Origin: Marinobacter sp. ELB17
GTDB taxonomy: Bacteria > Pseudomonadota > Gammaproteobacteria > Pseudomonadales > Oleiphilaceae
Direction of reading: 5' to 3'
Assembly (NCBI RefSeq): GCF_000169375.1
Contig: NZ_AAXY01000002.1
Location: 124,001-188,000 of the forward strand
DNA length: 64,000 bases
The notes under the pieces: generated by a model
Seen by the model: the letters and a program-made list of their open reading frames with translations, nothing else
Databases searched by the model: none
What the model was told of the DNA's origin: nothing
Translations under genes and position numbers: made by a program
Part shown: one piece after another, positions 9,074-19,082 of the stretch
Position numbering within the stretch: the stretch's first letter is position 1
How the letters are laid out: every line of letters starts with the position of its first letter

Positions 9074-12000
9074 TTAAAAATCCCGGGTATAAAAAATGTC
9101 CAGCGAGGCCGCCAGACCACTGGCGGCCTCGAGATAGAAATAGCGCCCTAAATCGTACCGCAACGCCACCGTGGTCACCGGCTCAAAAATGCCCACGCCG
9201 TAACGGATGCTGAGTTCGTCGGTCAGATAACCGCTGGCCACCACCGCGGTCTGGTCGCCGCTGCCCTCGGCTTCAAGGGTTAAATCACGAATGCCAAACT
9301 CTGCGCCCAACGCGCCCGTTATCTTGTTGGCTTGGTTCAGACCCAATGACAGCGCTGCGCGACTCATTTGACCGTCGTCTTGCTGGCTTTGCGGGGCACG
9401 GCCCAGAATCAGGTACGACAGCGCATCGGTTTGCGGCATCTCCGGGCTGGAAAACACTTCGGTCTCCGGCGACTGCACCGGCCCCTTCAACCGCAGCCCT
9501 GCGACGACCGACCCGACCGTGCGCACAGCTTCCAGTTCCAGATAAGGCTGGCTCAGGTTGCCTACAAACAGCAACCGGGCTTTACGCAGGGTCAAATCCT
9601 GGCCATAAGCCTCAAAGCGGCCTTTGTTGAGCCGCAAAGTGCCGCGGGTATCCATATTGTTGCCAATCCGCAGGGTTCCGCTAAGGTCGCCGGTAGCGCC
9701 GAACGCCGCAAACGTGACCTTGTCATCGGGGCTGCCTACGTTCACCACCACGTCCATCGTTAACGAGCGAATCACCGGCTCGGGTTTTTCAACCCCCACA
9801 ATCACTTCGTCATCAGACACAGATACCGCCCGCAGCGGCAGCCCGCGGATTTCTATAGCGCCACGGGGCACATTAATACGGCCGTTAACCAACAATTCCC
9901 CACCGGAAAAGGCGATGGTCAAGTCCGGCGCGACTTCCAGCTCGGCGTAAGGCTCAATGTTGATGGGCAGGCGTTCGCCGCGCAAAGACACGCTGCCGCT
10001 GGGCAGGTCGCTTTGCCAGTCAAGCTCGCCCTGAAGCACCAGCTCGCTGCGTTCATTGGCTCGAATCACACCATTAAGGTTGGCGTTGTAGCCTAGCATT
10101 TCAACGGTGACGTTGATTTGCTCCATGGCCAGGGGCAAACGCGGGTCGATCACCCGGCCGTCAGACAGGGTTAATTCGCCATTCACCGCGGGCCGCATTA
10201 GCGGGCCAGACAGCTTACCCCGGCCGTTAATCTGGCCGGCTACCTCTTCCAGACCGGTGAAAATGCCCAACAGCGCAATGTCCATGCCGCTGAGCTGGAA
10301 GTCGCCGCTAAGGGTGCGTTCGGACGCAGCCGGATCGATACTCAGGTCTGCCTTTAGTGATCCCAGTTTTGGCCCGGCCAACGCCAACACTAATTGCGCC
10401 TCAGACGGCTGCAACGTCAAGCGGGTAGACAATGCGCTGTGGCGCAAGGTTTCCCAGTCGCCATCCAGCAGAATTTCGAAGTCACCCGCGCCCGCATCCA
10501 GCTCTATCGTGCCGCTGGGTCCTCCAACGCCCATGGAAAAATCGATGCGGCCATTGATATTGGCGTGCCAGCGCAGATTTTCCGGCAACAATGGCGCCAG
10601 CGCCTTCGACGGCAAGTTAATGATGCGGTATTCAACATCTGCCACCGGCAACAGCGTCTGGTCGCCGGCGCACAAAGCGCTTTGCTGCCACTGCCAGCAA
10701 TGTTCGGCAAAAGTCAGTTGCGGCTCGGTGCTTCCTGTCGCGGCCTTGAAAAACAGGGCTGCGGGCTGGCGCAGCTGCCAGCGTTGGTCCTGCCCGGTTA
10801 CCAGCACCTCACCGCGCCTGAGCTCGCCTTGCCATTGCTGCCACTGCTCACCCGCCGCACCAGCCAGCGCCAAGCGAACTTCAACCTCGCGGTGAATCAT
10901 GTCCAGAACCAGCTTATGTTTCTGGCGCGTGCCATCCAGCGTTGCGTCCAGCTGCTCAACGGTCTGGCCACCGGTTTCAATACCTCGGGCTTGAAGCCGG
11001 CTGCGGATTGCCCCCGCCGCATCAAGGTTGGCGCTAAATTCCACGCCCGCAAGTTGCAGCTGATCTGCCCAGGCCAAAGCCGTTGCTGAAATACGGATAT
11101 CCGCCTGGGGCTGCTGCAACGTGCCTTTTACTGTTAAACGGGCGCTGGCCTGCCCGCGCAGACTTTCCAGAATCGCTTCTGGCTCAGGCAAATTCAGGTC
11201 CAGCTCGGCTTGTAACTGCTGGCCCCACTGCCCTTTGCCAGCCAAGGTGTTGTCGCCAATAGCCGCATTTAATTGAGGCACCTGCCAAAGCCCGTCTGCG
11301 GCACTGGCTTTAATCTTTATACGGGTGGTTTGCCCACGCCACAGGCCGGCCAGATCTACGTCTGCGGACATCTCTGGCATGCTCGCCGATTCTGGCCACT
11401 GGCCACTGGAACGGATGCTGCCATCCAGACTGGCCTGCAATTGCGGCACCCAATAACCCGGGTTGAATTTCTGCATCTCCAGCGTAGCCTGCCACGATAG
11501 CGGCTGCGCCAGACCAACGTTGGCATTACCCATCAATGTGCCGGCGCCGGTTTGCACCTGTAAGCGGGAAACAGTCAGTTGCTGCAGATCGCCCTCAAGT
11601 TCCGACTCCAGGCTGGTATCTCCGGCAGGGCCGCCGGCAGTAGCCGCCAGCGTGGCGGTATAGCGTTGGTCTTGCCAGTTTGCCCGCAGCTTCAAGGTAT
11701 CAATGTTGACCGGAGGTTCCTGCATATCCGGCAGCAACGTGTGCCAGGGAAAGGCGTTCATGGTCAGATTGGCATCGGCGGCCAGCTCGGGCAGCCAGGC
11801 TGCGCTGCCGGTCAGCGCCAAGGTCCCGTCGCGCCCGGCGTTGTCTGCAGCCAATGTCAGCTCCATATTGTCGGCGCCCTGGGTGGTCACTTTTCCAGCA
11901 AGGTTAAGCTCAACCGGGCCAGTGGTTCCTGGCAAAGTAGCCTGCACGCTGGTTTCGAAACCGTTGGCTAAAGAGCCCTGCAACGCCAAGTTCAGACTGT

Positions 12001-12877
12001 TCAGCGTGAGCGTTGGTGGTAAAGAGGGGGCTGCCAAAAAAGTATCTGAACGAATGTTCAGGCTAGCGGGCAGGTCTGCCCGCAGTGGTTCAACGCTGCC
12101 TTCCAGAATTGCGTCGAGGTAACCCTGACTGCTGCCGCGAACGCGCAGGTCGCGCACGCTGCCCGCCAAAGCCAGGTCTATAGTCCAGTGATCCCCCGAG
12201 GGCGGTGGCAGTACGGCACTGAAGTCCAGCGCAACCGGCCAGTCGCCGCGGGTTTGAACCCGCCCGGATGCGGTTAGCTGAATGCCGTCACGCTGATAAA
12301 ACGCCCGGTCTATCAGCCAGCTTTCACCGGCACCGCCGGCAACCAGCTCTACCGTGTCCCAGATTTTGTTGCCGTTAACAAAAAACTCGCCCAGGCGAAT
12401 CTGGTCTGCGCGAATACCCAACGGCAGACCGATGTCGGGCAGCAGAATGTCCGATCTGGGGCTATCGTCTTCGTCGGCAGACGGCTGCAGATTCAGCTCT
12501 ATGGTTTGCGCTCGTAGATGGTTCACACACAGCCGCTTTTGCAGTAAGCACTGCGGCGACCACTGCAAATCCGGCGCCTGCAATTGCAAATCAACGCCGT
12601 AACCACGCCAGCTTAAAGAGGTAGCCTGCCAGCGGCCCAACAACGAGCCCTGCCCGGCTTGCACTTCCAGCCCCGGGGTCTGCTCAATAAACCAGGCCGT
12701 GCCGGTTTCCGAGCGCAGCGCCAGCAGCACAAAAGTCAAAAGCAAAAGCGGCAACAGCAGTACGATGGCAGTCACAATAAGCACCCAGAACCACCAGCGC
12801 TGGCGCCGCGGTTTTTCCGTGGCTGCGGACTTGGCTGACGGCTGCGGCTGCTGTTTTTGATTCTGTTCTGTATTCAC
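9074..12877 (-). CDS. tamB: Translocation and assembly module subunit TamB
   Basis: This 1267-residue inner-membrane-anchored protein spans the periplasm as a long beta-groove; with TamA it serves outer-membrane protein assembly and phospholipid transport. A cytoplasmic N-terminus rich in Gln/Pro/Lys precedes one membrane helix (WWFWVLIVTAIVLLLPLLLL), then a long repetitive beta region and the conserved C-terminal TamB (DUF490) domain ending in an aromatic residue. The GTG start at 12877 overlaps the tamA stop in GTGA, which implies translational coupling; an upstream start is less likely. Length is normal for the family. Confidence 0.93.
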   Translation of the reverse strand: MNTEQNQKQQPQPSAKSAATEKPRRQRWWFWVLIVTAIVLLLPLLLLTFVLLALRSETGTAWFIEQTPGLEVQAGQGSLLGRWQATSLSWRGYGVDLQLQAPDLQWSPQCLLQKRLCVNHLRAQTIELNLQPSADEDDSPRSDILLPDIGLPLGIRADQIRLGEFFVNGNKIWDTVELVAGGAGESWLIDRAFYQRDGIQLTASGRVQTRGDWPVALDFSAVLPPPSGDHWTIDLALAGSVRDLRVRGSSQGYLDAILEGSVEPLRADLPASLNIRSDTFLAAPSLPPTLTLNSLNLALQGSLANGFETSVQATLPGTTGPVELNLAGKVTTQGADNMELTLAADNAGRDGTLALTGSAAWLPELAADANLTMNAFPWHTLLPDMQEPPVNIDTLKLRANWQDQRYTATLAATAGGPAGDTSLESELEGDLQQLTVSRLQVQTGAGTLMGNANVGLAQPLSWQATLEMQKFNPGYWVPQLQASLDGSIRSSGQWPESASMPEMSADVDLAGLWRGQTTRIKIKASAADGLWQVPQLNAAIGDNTLAGKGQWGQQLQAELDLNLPEPEAILESLRGQASARLTVKGTLQQPQADIRISATALAWADQLQLAGVEFSANLDAAGAIRSRLQARGIETGGQTVEQLDATLDGTRQKHKLVLDMIHREVEVRLALAGAAGEQWQQWQGELRRGEVLVTGQDQRWQLRQPAALFFKAATGSTEPQLTFAEHCWQWQQSALCAGDQTLLPVADVEYRIINLPSKALAPLLPENLRWHANINGRIDFSMGVGGPSGTIELDAGAGDFEILLDGDWETLRHSALSTRLTLQPSEAQLVLALAGPKLGSLKADLSIDPAASERTLSGDFQLSGMDIALLGIFTGLEEVAGQINGRGKLSGPLMRPAVNGELTLSDGRVIDPRLPLAMEQINVTVEMLGYNANLNGVIRANERSELVLQGELDWQSDLPSGSVSLRGERLPINIEPYAELEVAPDLTIAFSGGELLVNGRINVPRGAIEIRGLPLRAVSVSDDEVIVGVEKPEPVIRSLTMDVVVNVGSPDDKVTFAAFGATGDLSGTLRIGNNMDTRGTLRLNKGRFEAYGQDLTLRKARLLFVGNLSQPYLELEAVRTVGSVVAGLRLKGPVQSPETEVFSSPEMPQTDALSYLILGRAPQSQQDDGQMSRAALSLGLNQANKITGALGAEFGIRDLTLEAEGSGDQTAVVASGYLTDELSIRYGVGIFEPVTTVALRYDLGRYFYLEAASGLAASLDIFYTRDF

Positions 12878-14637
12878 AATTCCGGCCCCATGGAAAAGTG
12901 TATGCGCCAATCACCGCCGAATTCCGGGTTCAGGCCCTTGGCAATATCCAGCCGCAGCGGCCCTACCGGACTTATCCAGCGCACACCAACGCCGACTCCG
13001 GTGGCCAGTGGATCAAGCAACTGATTAATGGCATTGCCGTGGTCCACAAACAGCGCAGAACGCCAATTATTAACAAACTCGTACTGGTACTCAACACTGC
13101 CAGCAATCAGATAGCGCCCGCCTTCGGTGGCACCATTATCATTTAGTGGCGACAGGGTTTCATAGCCGTAGCCGCGCACGCTCTGATCACCACCGGCAAA
13201 AAACCGTAACGACGGAGGCACATCCGTGAAGCTGTTGGTTCCTAGCCCGCCGATTTGGAAACGCGCCAGAAAACGGTGCTTGTACGCCAGCGTGGTCAGG
13301 CCCTTGGCCGAGGCCTTGATGTGTAAAATGTCGGCCGCAGACAGCAAGGCCCGATGAGCACCGCTGACGTCGATGCGCAGGTTATAACCCTTTGACGGGT
13401 CCAGCGCCGAGTCTTGCACCAACCTGGAATAACTGGCACCGGGCAGCAGCAGGCTACTGGTGCCGGTTTCGTCGTCGTCACCGATCGTGTATCTCTCGCC
13501 TTCCCAGCGCAGCGACAAAATTTGGAGCCAGTCGGTTTCAAATCGGTGTTGCCACTGCAGACCCACAGTGGCCAGCTCCGATTCAACGTCTTCGATGTCC
13601 TCACGCTGCAAACCGCCACCGAAGCGCAGGCGGTCGGCCATTGGCGGGTCCAGCGGGATTTCATACCAGGCGCTGACGCTCTGCCGAAGCTGCGCGAGCT
13701 CGGTGTCGGCACTGCGGCTGTGGCCCTGCGGGTTTACCCAATGCTCGCGCCAGTTACCGCGAAAACGCGGCCCTACGTCGGTCGAAAACCCCACGCCGGC
13801 AGACAACGAGCGGCGTTCGCGACGGGTGAGCTCAACCTGCACCGGAATGACGCCGTCTTCCGCACTTTTTGGAACGGCGTCAATATTAACCCCGGCAAAA
13901 TAACCGCTTGCGGACAGGTCGCTGCTTAGCTTGGCAATTTGATCGGCGTGATAGGGGGTGCCCGGCTCAAAACTGACAAACTTGTCCAGAAGTTCTAACT
14001 CAAACCAATGGCCTTCGGCAAAGGCAACCTCGCCCAGGCGATAGCGCTCACCGCTGTCATACGCTAGAGCAATGTCAGCTTCGAGGGTTTGCGGGTTTAC
14101 GGTCAGTGCACGGGTGGTCAGTTTGCCGTCAAAATAACCGCGGCGGCGAGCGCGGGTAGGCAAAGTATTGCGCAGGGCGTCGTAATCGCCATGATTGAGT
14201 ATGTCGCCCAACGCCGGCTTGGCCGGCAGGTTGCCACTAAATCGGGAGTCTTTTGCCCCCGGCCCGCCAATATCGACTTGCCGTGTTTTTACCCGCACCG
14301 GTTCACCGGGCACAACGGTTAGAAGCAGGCGTGGCTGATTGTCAGCGTCGGCATCGCCCGGCTCCAGCTTCCAGCTGATCTCTGGGTTGTAATAACCCAG
14401 TGCCTGCAGCGCTTCGCTGACCTGACTTACCGCGGTAGAGGCATAACGCCGCAAATTACTGGCGCTGCGCCCGTCTACATCGCCAATAAACGCTTCGGCG
14501 TTATCCTGCAATTGCGGATAATTGCCCTGCACCTGTACTTTCACCTGCTGGCCCAGAGCTGGCATTGACACGCCAACCAGTGCGAGCATTACAAGCACGG
14601 TGCGCCGCAGGCTGGCCAGAATTTTTTTTGATGCCAT
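12874..14637 (-). CDS. tamA: Outer-membrane protein TamA (Omp85 family)
   Basis: This 587-residue Omp85-family barrel partners TamB. It has a signal peptide (MASKKILASLRRTVLVMLAL...LGQ), POTRA-like repeats over about residues 30-270, and a C-terminal beta-barrel containing the family's FAGGDQSVRGYGY loop motif. The last residues (HFSMGPEL) end a final strand. tamB follows directly with a 4-bp overlap. Length and order are standard for gammaproteobacteria. Confidence 0.94.
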   Translation of the reverse strand: MASKKILASLRRTVLVMLALVGVSMPALGQQVKVQVQGNYPQLQDNAEAFIGDVDGRSASNLRRYASTAVSQVSEALQALGYYNPEISWKLEPGDADADNQPRLLLTVVPGEPVRVKTRQVDIGGPGAKDSRFSGNLPAKPALGDILNHGDYDALRNTLPTRARRRGYFDGKLTTRALTVNPQTLEADIALAYDSGERYRLGEVAFAEGHWFELELLDKFVSFEPGTPYHADQIAKLSSDLSASGYFAGVNIDAVPKSAEDGVIPVQVELTRRERRSLSAGVGFSTDVGPRFRGNWREHWVNPQGHSRSADTELAQLRQSVSAWYEIPLDPPMADRLRFGGGLQREDIEDVESELATVGLQWQHRFETDWLQILSLRWEGERYTIGDDDETGTSSLLLPGASYSRLVQDSALDPSKGYNLRIDVSGAHRALLSAADILHIKASAKGLTTLAYKHRFLARFQIGGLGTNSFTDVPPSLRFFAGGDQSVRGYGYETLSPLNDNGATEGGRYLIAGSVEYQYEFVNNWRSALFVDHGNAINQLLDPLATGVGVGVRWISPVGPLRLDIAKGLNPEFGGDWRIHFSMGPEL

Positions 14638-14821
14638 GGAGTGAATTCTGTTCCTAAGCCGCCAGGAGTCTATGCAATCTGGCGCGCCTGAAATTTTTTA
14701 TAAGATGCCGCAGTGTAGCTTACCCACTGCTGACAAGTCGTTCAGCCACTTAAAATGCGCTAACCTTGGCGGGCAACCCTCTTTAAAACGCTCACACATT
14801 ACCAGCCGGACCTCTTTCATC

Positions 14822-15829
14822 ATGTTGAATATAAACCGTCAAAAACTCAGATCCAGCCGTGAGTTTATCTGGTTTCTGCTGGATTTTCTGATGCTGGGCC
14901 TGTTGATGGTGAATATGGCCTTCATCATCTGGGATTCCATTTACAGCTTTGTCGCCATTCAAAATACCTTGAAAGAGATCTTGCCGGCATTGCAAGCGGC
15001 TTATCAGCCAATTCACGAAAACTTTATTTTTTACGACTTAGTGTTTGTAGCCGTCTTTTTGACGGAATTTTTTGTCCGCTGGGGCCACGCTGCGAAAACC
15101 CGCGAATACGGCCGATGGTACTTCTACCCATTCATTCACTGGTACGACTTGGTGGGCTGTATACCGATCGGCGGCTTCCGTATTTTACGCTTGCTGCGGG
15201 TAATCTCGATTGTGCACCGGTTACACCGCTACGGCATCATCGATATTACCCAGTATCGGGCTTATCAGTTCATCAACTTCTATTACGAAGCGTTCATGGA
15301 AGAGATTTCAGACCGGATCGTTTTAAAAGTCATCAGTGGCATTCAATGCGAAGCCGGCCGGGGTTCACCGCTGGTGAGCCAAATTCAGCAGCAGGTGCTG
15401 TATCCGCGGCGGAAAATGATCAGTAACTGGCTGTCTGCCCGGGTTGCGAAGGCCGCCGCAGAAAGCTACGTGCCGAACCGCGGCGCCCTGCGCAACTATC
15501 TGGAAGCTCGGGTTGACCACGCTCTGCAGCAAAACATCGAACTATCGCGCTTGAAGCTGTTACCGGTAGTTGGTGGAACCATCGCCCGCACCCTGGAAGA
15601 CTCGGTGGGGGATATTGTCGCCAACATTGTTCATCAAATTCTGGAAGACCTGGCCTCAAGCGCCAATCACGCATTTATTGAAGACTTGGTGGCAGCTGTG
15701 TTGCCAAACAGCGAATCAGCGCGCAAGGGGCACCAGGCTAACCAGGCGTTGATCGAGATGATTCAAGAAATTCTGGAAGCCGTAAAAACGCAGGTAAAGG
15801 TCAAACGCTGGCGCGAAAACCTACCGTGA
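14822..15829 (+). CDS. Voltage-sensor-like membrane protein without a pore domain
   Basis: This 335-residue protein has hydrophobic helices at about residues 15-40 and 68-88 and a WYDLVGCIPIGG segment followed by an S4-like helix FRILRLLRVISIVHRLHR with Arg spaced every three residues. The rest (about 150-335) is soluble and helical with no pore loop or S5-S6 pair. Homologues are usually labelled ion transporter on the strength of the sensor-like region. The start is the ATG giving MLNINRQKL; upstream in-frame codons add a poor N-terminus. It is divergent from tamA. The true role is unknown. Confidence 0.65.
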   Translation: MLNINRQKLRSSREFIWFLLDFLMLGLLMVNMAFIIWDSIYSFVAIQNTLKEILPALQAAYQPIHENFIFYDLVFVAVFLTEFFVRWGHAAKTREYGRWYFYPFIHWYDLVGCIPIGGFRILRLLRVISIVHRLHRYGIIDITQYRAYQFINFYYEAFMEEISDRIVLKVISGIQCEAGRGSPLVSQIQQQVLYPRRKMISNWLSARVAKAAAESYVPNRGALRNYLEARVDHALQQNIELSRLKLLPVVGGTIARTLEDSVGDIVANIVHQILEDLASSANHAFIEDLVAAVLPNSESARKGHQANQALIEMIQEILEAVKTQVKVKRWRENLP

Positions 15830-16019
15830 TAATGAGGACCAAAGCCCGGGTGCCGATAAGAACGCCCAGGCTTGCTGTTCTTTTTCTCCAACGTTAGGGT
15901 TATTATTCAGTAATTCTGTGACATAAATCTGTAGGCCCGCTGTTATAGTAAATAAGGCGAATCAACACTAGGTTAGCGTTTACGCCTGCTACCCATTTCT
16001 CTAATTTCACAATTTCTGG

Positions 16020-19000
16020 ATGAACATGTCACCGCAGAAACCCGCCGACTCAGAAAAAAAGCGGTTACAGGAAACCGGATTCATTCAACCCCAGGGCGTG
16101 TTACTGGCACTGGATAGCCAGTTCTTCATCCAGCACTGCAGCGAAAACGTTGATGAATTGCTGCAATTACCTTACACCGCAGTGCTCGGCCGCAATTTCG
16201 ACGAGTTCGCCAACACCGCCGACATCGAACAGATACTCAGCCTGAAAGGCCTGGGTGACTGGCGCTCTTCCGGGGTGCTGAATCTGCGCATCCGCCGGGG
16301 CAACAACTGGTTGAACTGCAACGCAGCGGTCTCTTATGACAACCACCACTGGCTGGTAGAACTGGAACTGCAGGCCGAGGCTCAGGATCAGAACGCGTTT
16401 TTCGGCCAGGTGTTCATACCCACACGGGATCTGCTGTGGCAGCTTAACCGCGAGCAGGACCTAAACAGTTACACCCAAAAAGTGGCAGAACTGGTGCGCC
16501 AAGTGACCGGTTACGATCGGGTGATGATGTATCAGTTCGATCACAACAGGGATGGCGAAGTGATCGCAGAAAGCCGTTCAGCGCAAATGAACAGCTATCT
16601 GGGAAACCGTTTTCCGGCGCCGGATATTCCGGCCCAGACCCGGGCGCTTAATAGCCAAAATCTGACGTGGGTGACCGCTAACAGAAAGTGCGCCGCGGTG
16701 CCTGTGCATGGCGCCCCGGATATCGGTACTGACCAGCCCCTGGATATGACCTATTCGGCATACCGTTCGCTGCCACTGGTTCACCTTGAGTATCTCGGCA
16801 ATATGGGTGTAGCAGCTGCTCTGACCATTTCGCTGACCCAGAATGGCAGGCTCTGGGGCATGCTGACGTGTCATCACAACACCCCGAAAAATGTAACTCT
16901 GCGAGAGCGAGAGCTGTACGAATTTATCGGTAGAACAATTTCCATCAAGTTGCCAGATTTGCAGCGCAATGAGCAGCCACTGCTGCAACCAGAACAGGAT
17001 TTCCGCAGACTGGCGGAGCTGTCCCATGATATGACCGTGCGTTTGCAGGGCGACGGTACGATTAGTTATGTTTCGTCAATTGTGAAAACCCTGCTGGGCC
17101 ACACCGTAGAAAGCCTGCATGGAACACCGTTCACCCTTTTGCTGAACGATGAAGGCGTCGACACCTTCGAACGGGCCCAGCGAGCGCTGGAGCAAGCTGG
17201 AGTAACGCAAAAAATCACCCTCAAACTTCGGCATACAGACCGCCATTCAGTGTGGGTAGAAACCACGATGTGGCAGCCTGAAAGCGGTGCCGGCCCTGGT
17301 CAAGGCGTGGTTCTAACCGCTCACGATGTGAGCCAGCGCCAGAAATATCAGCTGCTTATCGAGGAGCTACACCAACGCAATAGCCTGCGACAACAAGACC
17401 AAGACGGCAATGATCAGCAACCGGTTACCAGCCAAACCTTTTTAGACCAGACGTCTGAAGCCGTGGTTATTGCCGGTGCCGATGGACGAATCCAGTCCGT
17501 TAACCGCTCGTTCTGTGAAATTACCGGTTACACCTCAAAGGAAGCGATAGGCGGTAGCCCTTCGATTCTAAAGTCAGGGATTCACACGACTCATTTTTAT
17601 GAAGCGTTGGGGCTCTGCCTGAGCGAAAACGACCGTTGGAAAGGTGAAATCTGGAACCGCCGCAAAAATGGCGAGGTCTATCCTCAGCTGGGCAGCATTT
17701 CCATCATTCGTAACGACGACGGCAGTATCCGCAACTATGTGGCGGTTTTTTCCGACGTATCCAAAACCAAAGAAGCCGAAAACAATCTGTTTTTTGCTCA
17801 GAACCACGACCCGCTTACGGGCTTGCCTAACCGTCAGTACTGTCTGGATAAAGTCAGCCATGTGATTGCGGAAAGAGCTCAGACTGTGCATGAGGTTGCT
17901 GTTGTGTTTCTGGACATTGACCGATTCAAACTGCTCAACGATGCTCGAGGCCATCACACCGGTGATAGCTTTCTGCGAGCGGTCGCCCGGCGCCTAGCCG
18001 AAGCTTGCCCGAAAAATGGTCTGTTGTGCCGCTGGGGCGCCGATGAGTTTGTGCTGGTGCTGGAGCAGGTCACAAACCGTGATCGCATTGCGGTTATTGT
18101 GCAGACGCTATTCAATGCGCTAGCCAAACCGCTGAAGCTCGAAGGCCATGAACTGATCCCCTCCGCTTGCGTGGGCATAAGTTTCTACCCCGAAGATGCC
18201 GCCGACGCCCAGGGGCTGATGCAAGCCGCGGAAACCGCGTTGTATCTTGCTAAGGAACGCGGGCCATCCAGCATTGAGCTGTTTACACCGTTGCTGGCCG
18301 AGCGCCTGCAACGTAAATTCGAGGTGGCCAGCGAACTTCGCCGGGCAGTTCAGAACGACGAACTGACGCTGAATTATCAGCCTCAGGTGGATTGCAAGAC
18401 TGCGGCGCTGCTCGGAGTTGAGGCGCTGGTGCGTTGGCAGCATCCGGTGAACGGCTTGATGTCGCCCGCCACGTTTATTCCGTTGGCCGAAGAGCTGGGG
18501 CTAATCGGGTTACTGGGCGACTGGGTACTCGAAAAAGCCATGGCGCAAATGGCCCGCTGGCGCGACCAGGGCCACCCTATTCCGCAGGTGGCGGTGAACA
18601 TTGCGCCACAGCAACTGGTGCCGGGATTCGCCGATCATATCCGCGACCTGCTAGCCAAACATCAATTACCGGCAAGTATGCTGGAACTTGAGATTACCGA
18701 AGGCGCTCTGGAGCGGGATGACCGCATCATCGGGTTGTTACAGGCATTGCGGGACATGGGCGTTCTGTTGGCCATCGACGATTTTGGCACCGGCTATTCA
18801 TCCCTGGCCCACATCAAGCACCTGCCGGTAACCTGCCTCAAAATTGACAAGGTGTTTATAGACGACTTGCCAGACGACGCCTATAACGTTGCCATTATCA
18901 GAACCGTTTTGGCTTTGGGCCACAGCCTTGGCTTTAGGGTGCTGGCCGAAGGGGTGGAAACCGAAGAACAGTTCCTGTTCCTGGTGGAACAAGGCATCGA

Positions 19001-19082
19001 CACTATCCAAGGTTACTATTTCGGTAAGCCCATGGAAGCCGGCGCATTGGAGCAGTGGATAGACAACCGTACTAAAGGGTAA
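16020..19082 (+). CDS. Phytochrome-like PAS-GAF-PAS-PAS-GGDEF-EAL protein
   Basis: This 1020-residue protein probably controls c-di-GMP levels. Order: PAS_2 (about 18-115), phytochrome-type GAF (about 140-310, with PAPDIP Asp202, His255 and CHH 284-286), PAS (about 335-450), PAS (about 478-600), GGDEF (about 603-765), EAL (about 775-1010). The EAL domain looks active (EAL at 801, DDFGTGYSS at 920). The GGDEF site reads GADEF at 673 and lacks an I-site, so cyclase activity is doubtful. There is no PHY domain, no Cys before the IQPQG motif and Val254 instead of the cyanobacterial Cys, so covalent bilin attachment at the known sites is impossible. It stands alone. Confidence 0.85.
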   Translation: MNMSPQKPADSEKKRLQETGFIQPQGVLLALDSQFFIQHCSENVDELLQLPYTAVLGRNFDEFANTADIEQILSLKGLGDWRSSGVLNLRIRRGNNWLNCNAAVSYDNHHWLVELELQAEAQDQNAFFGQVFIPTRDLLWQLNREQDLNSYTQKVAELVRQVTGYDRVMMYQFDHNRDGEVIAESRSAQMNSYLGNRFPAPDIPAQTRALNSQNLTWVTANRKCAAVPVHGAPDIGTDQPLDMTYSAYRSLPLVHLEYLGNMGVAAALTISLTQNGRLWGMLTCHHNTPKNVTLRERELYEFIGRTISIKLPDLQRNEQPLLQPEQDFRRLAELSHDMTVRLQGDGTISYVSSIVKTLLGHTVESLHGTPFTLLLNDEGVDTFERAQRALEQAGVTQKITLKLRHTDRHSVWVETTMWQPESGAGPGQGVVLTAHDVSQRQKYQLLIEELHQRNSLRQQDQDGNDQQPVTSQTFLDQTSEAVVIAGADGRIQSVNRSFCEITGYTSKEAIGGSPSILKSGIHTTHFYEALGLCLSENDRWKGEIWNRRKNGEVYPQLGSISIIRNDDGSIRNYVAVFSDVSKTKEAENNLFFAQNHDPLTGLPNRQYCLDKVSHVIAERAQTVHEVAVVFLDIDRFKLLNDARGHHTGDSFLRAVARRLAEACPKNGLLCRWGADEFVLVLEQVTNRDRIAVIVQTLFNALAKPLKLEGHELIPSACVGISFYPEDAADAQGLMQAAETALYLAKERGPSSIELFTPLLAERLQRKFEVASELRRAVQNDELTLNYQPQVDCKTAALLGVEALVRWQHPVNGLMSPATFIPLAEELGLIGLLGDWVLEKAMAQMARWRDQGHPIPQVAVNIAPQQLVPGFADHIRDLLAKHQLPASMLELEITEGALERDDRIIGLLQALRDMGVLLAIDDFGTGYSSLAHIKHLPVTCLKIDKVFIDDLPDDAYNVAIIRTVLALGHSLGFRVLAEGVETEEQFLFLVEQGIDTIQGYYFGKPMEAGALEQWIDNRTKG

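Noticed and set aside
14672..14821. N-terminal extension of the voltage-sensor-like protein
   Set aside because: The 50 extra residues are low quality and lie in the divergent promoter region with tamA.
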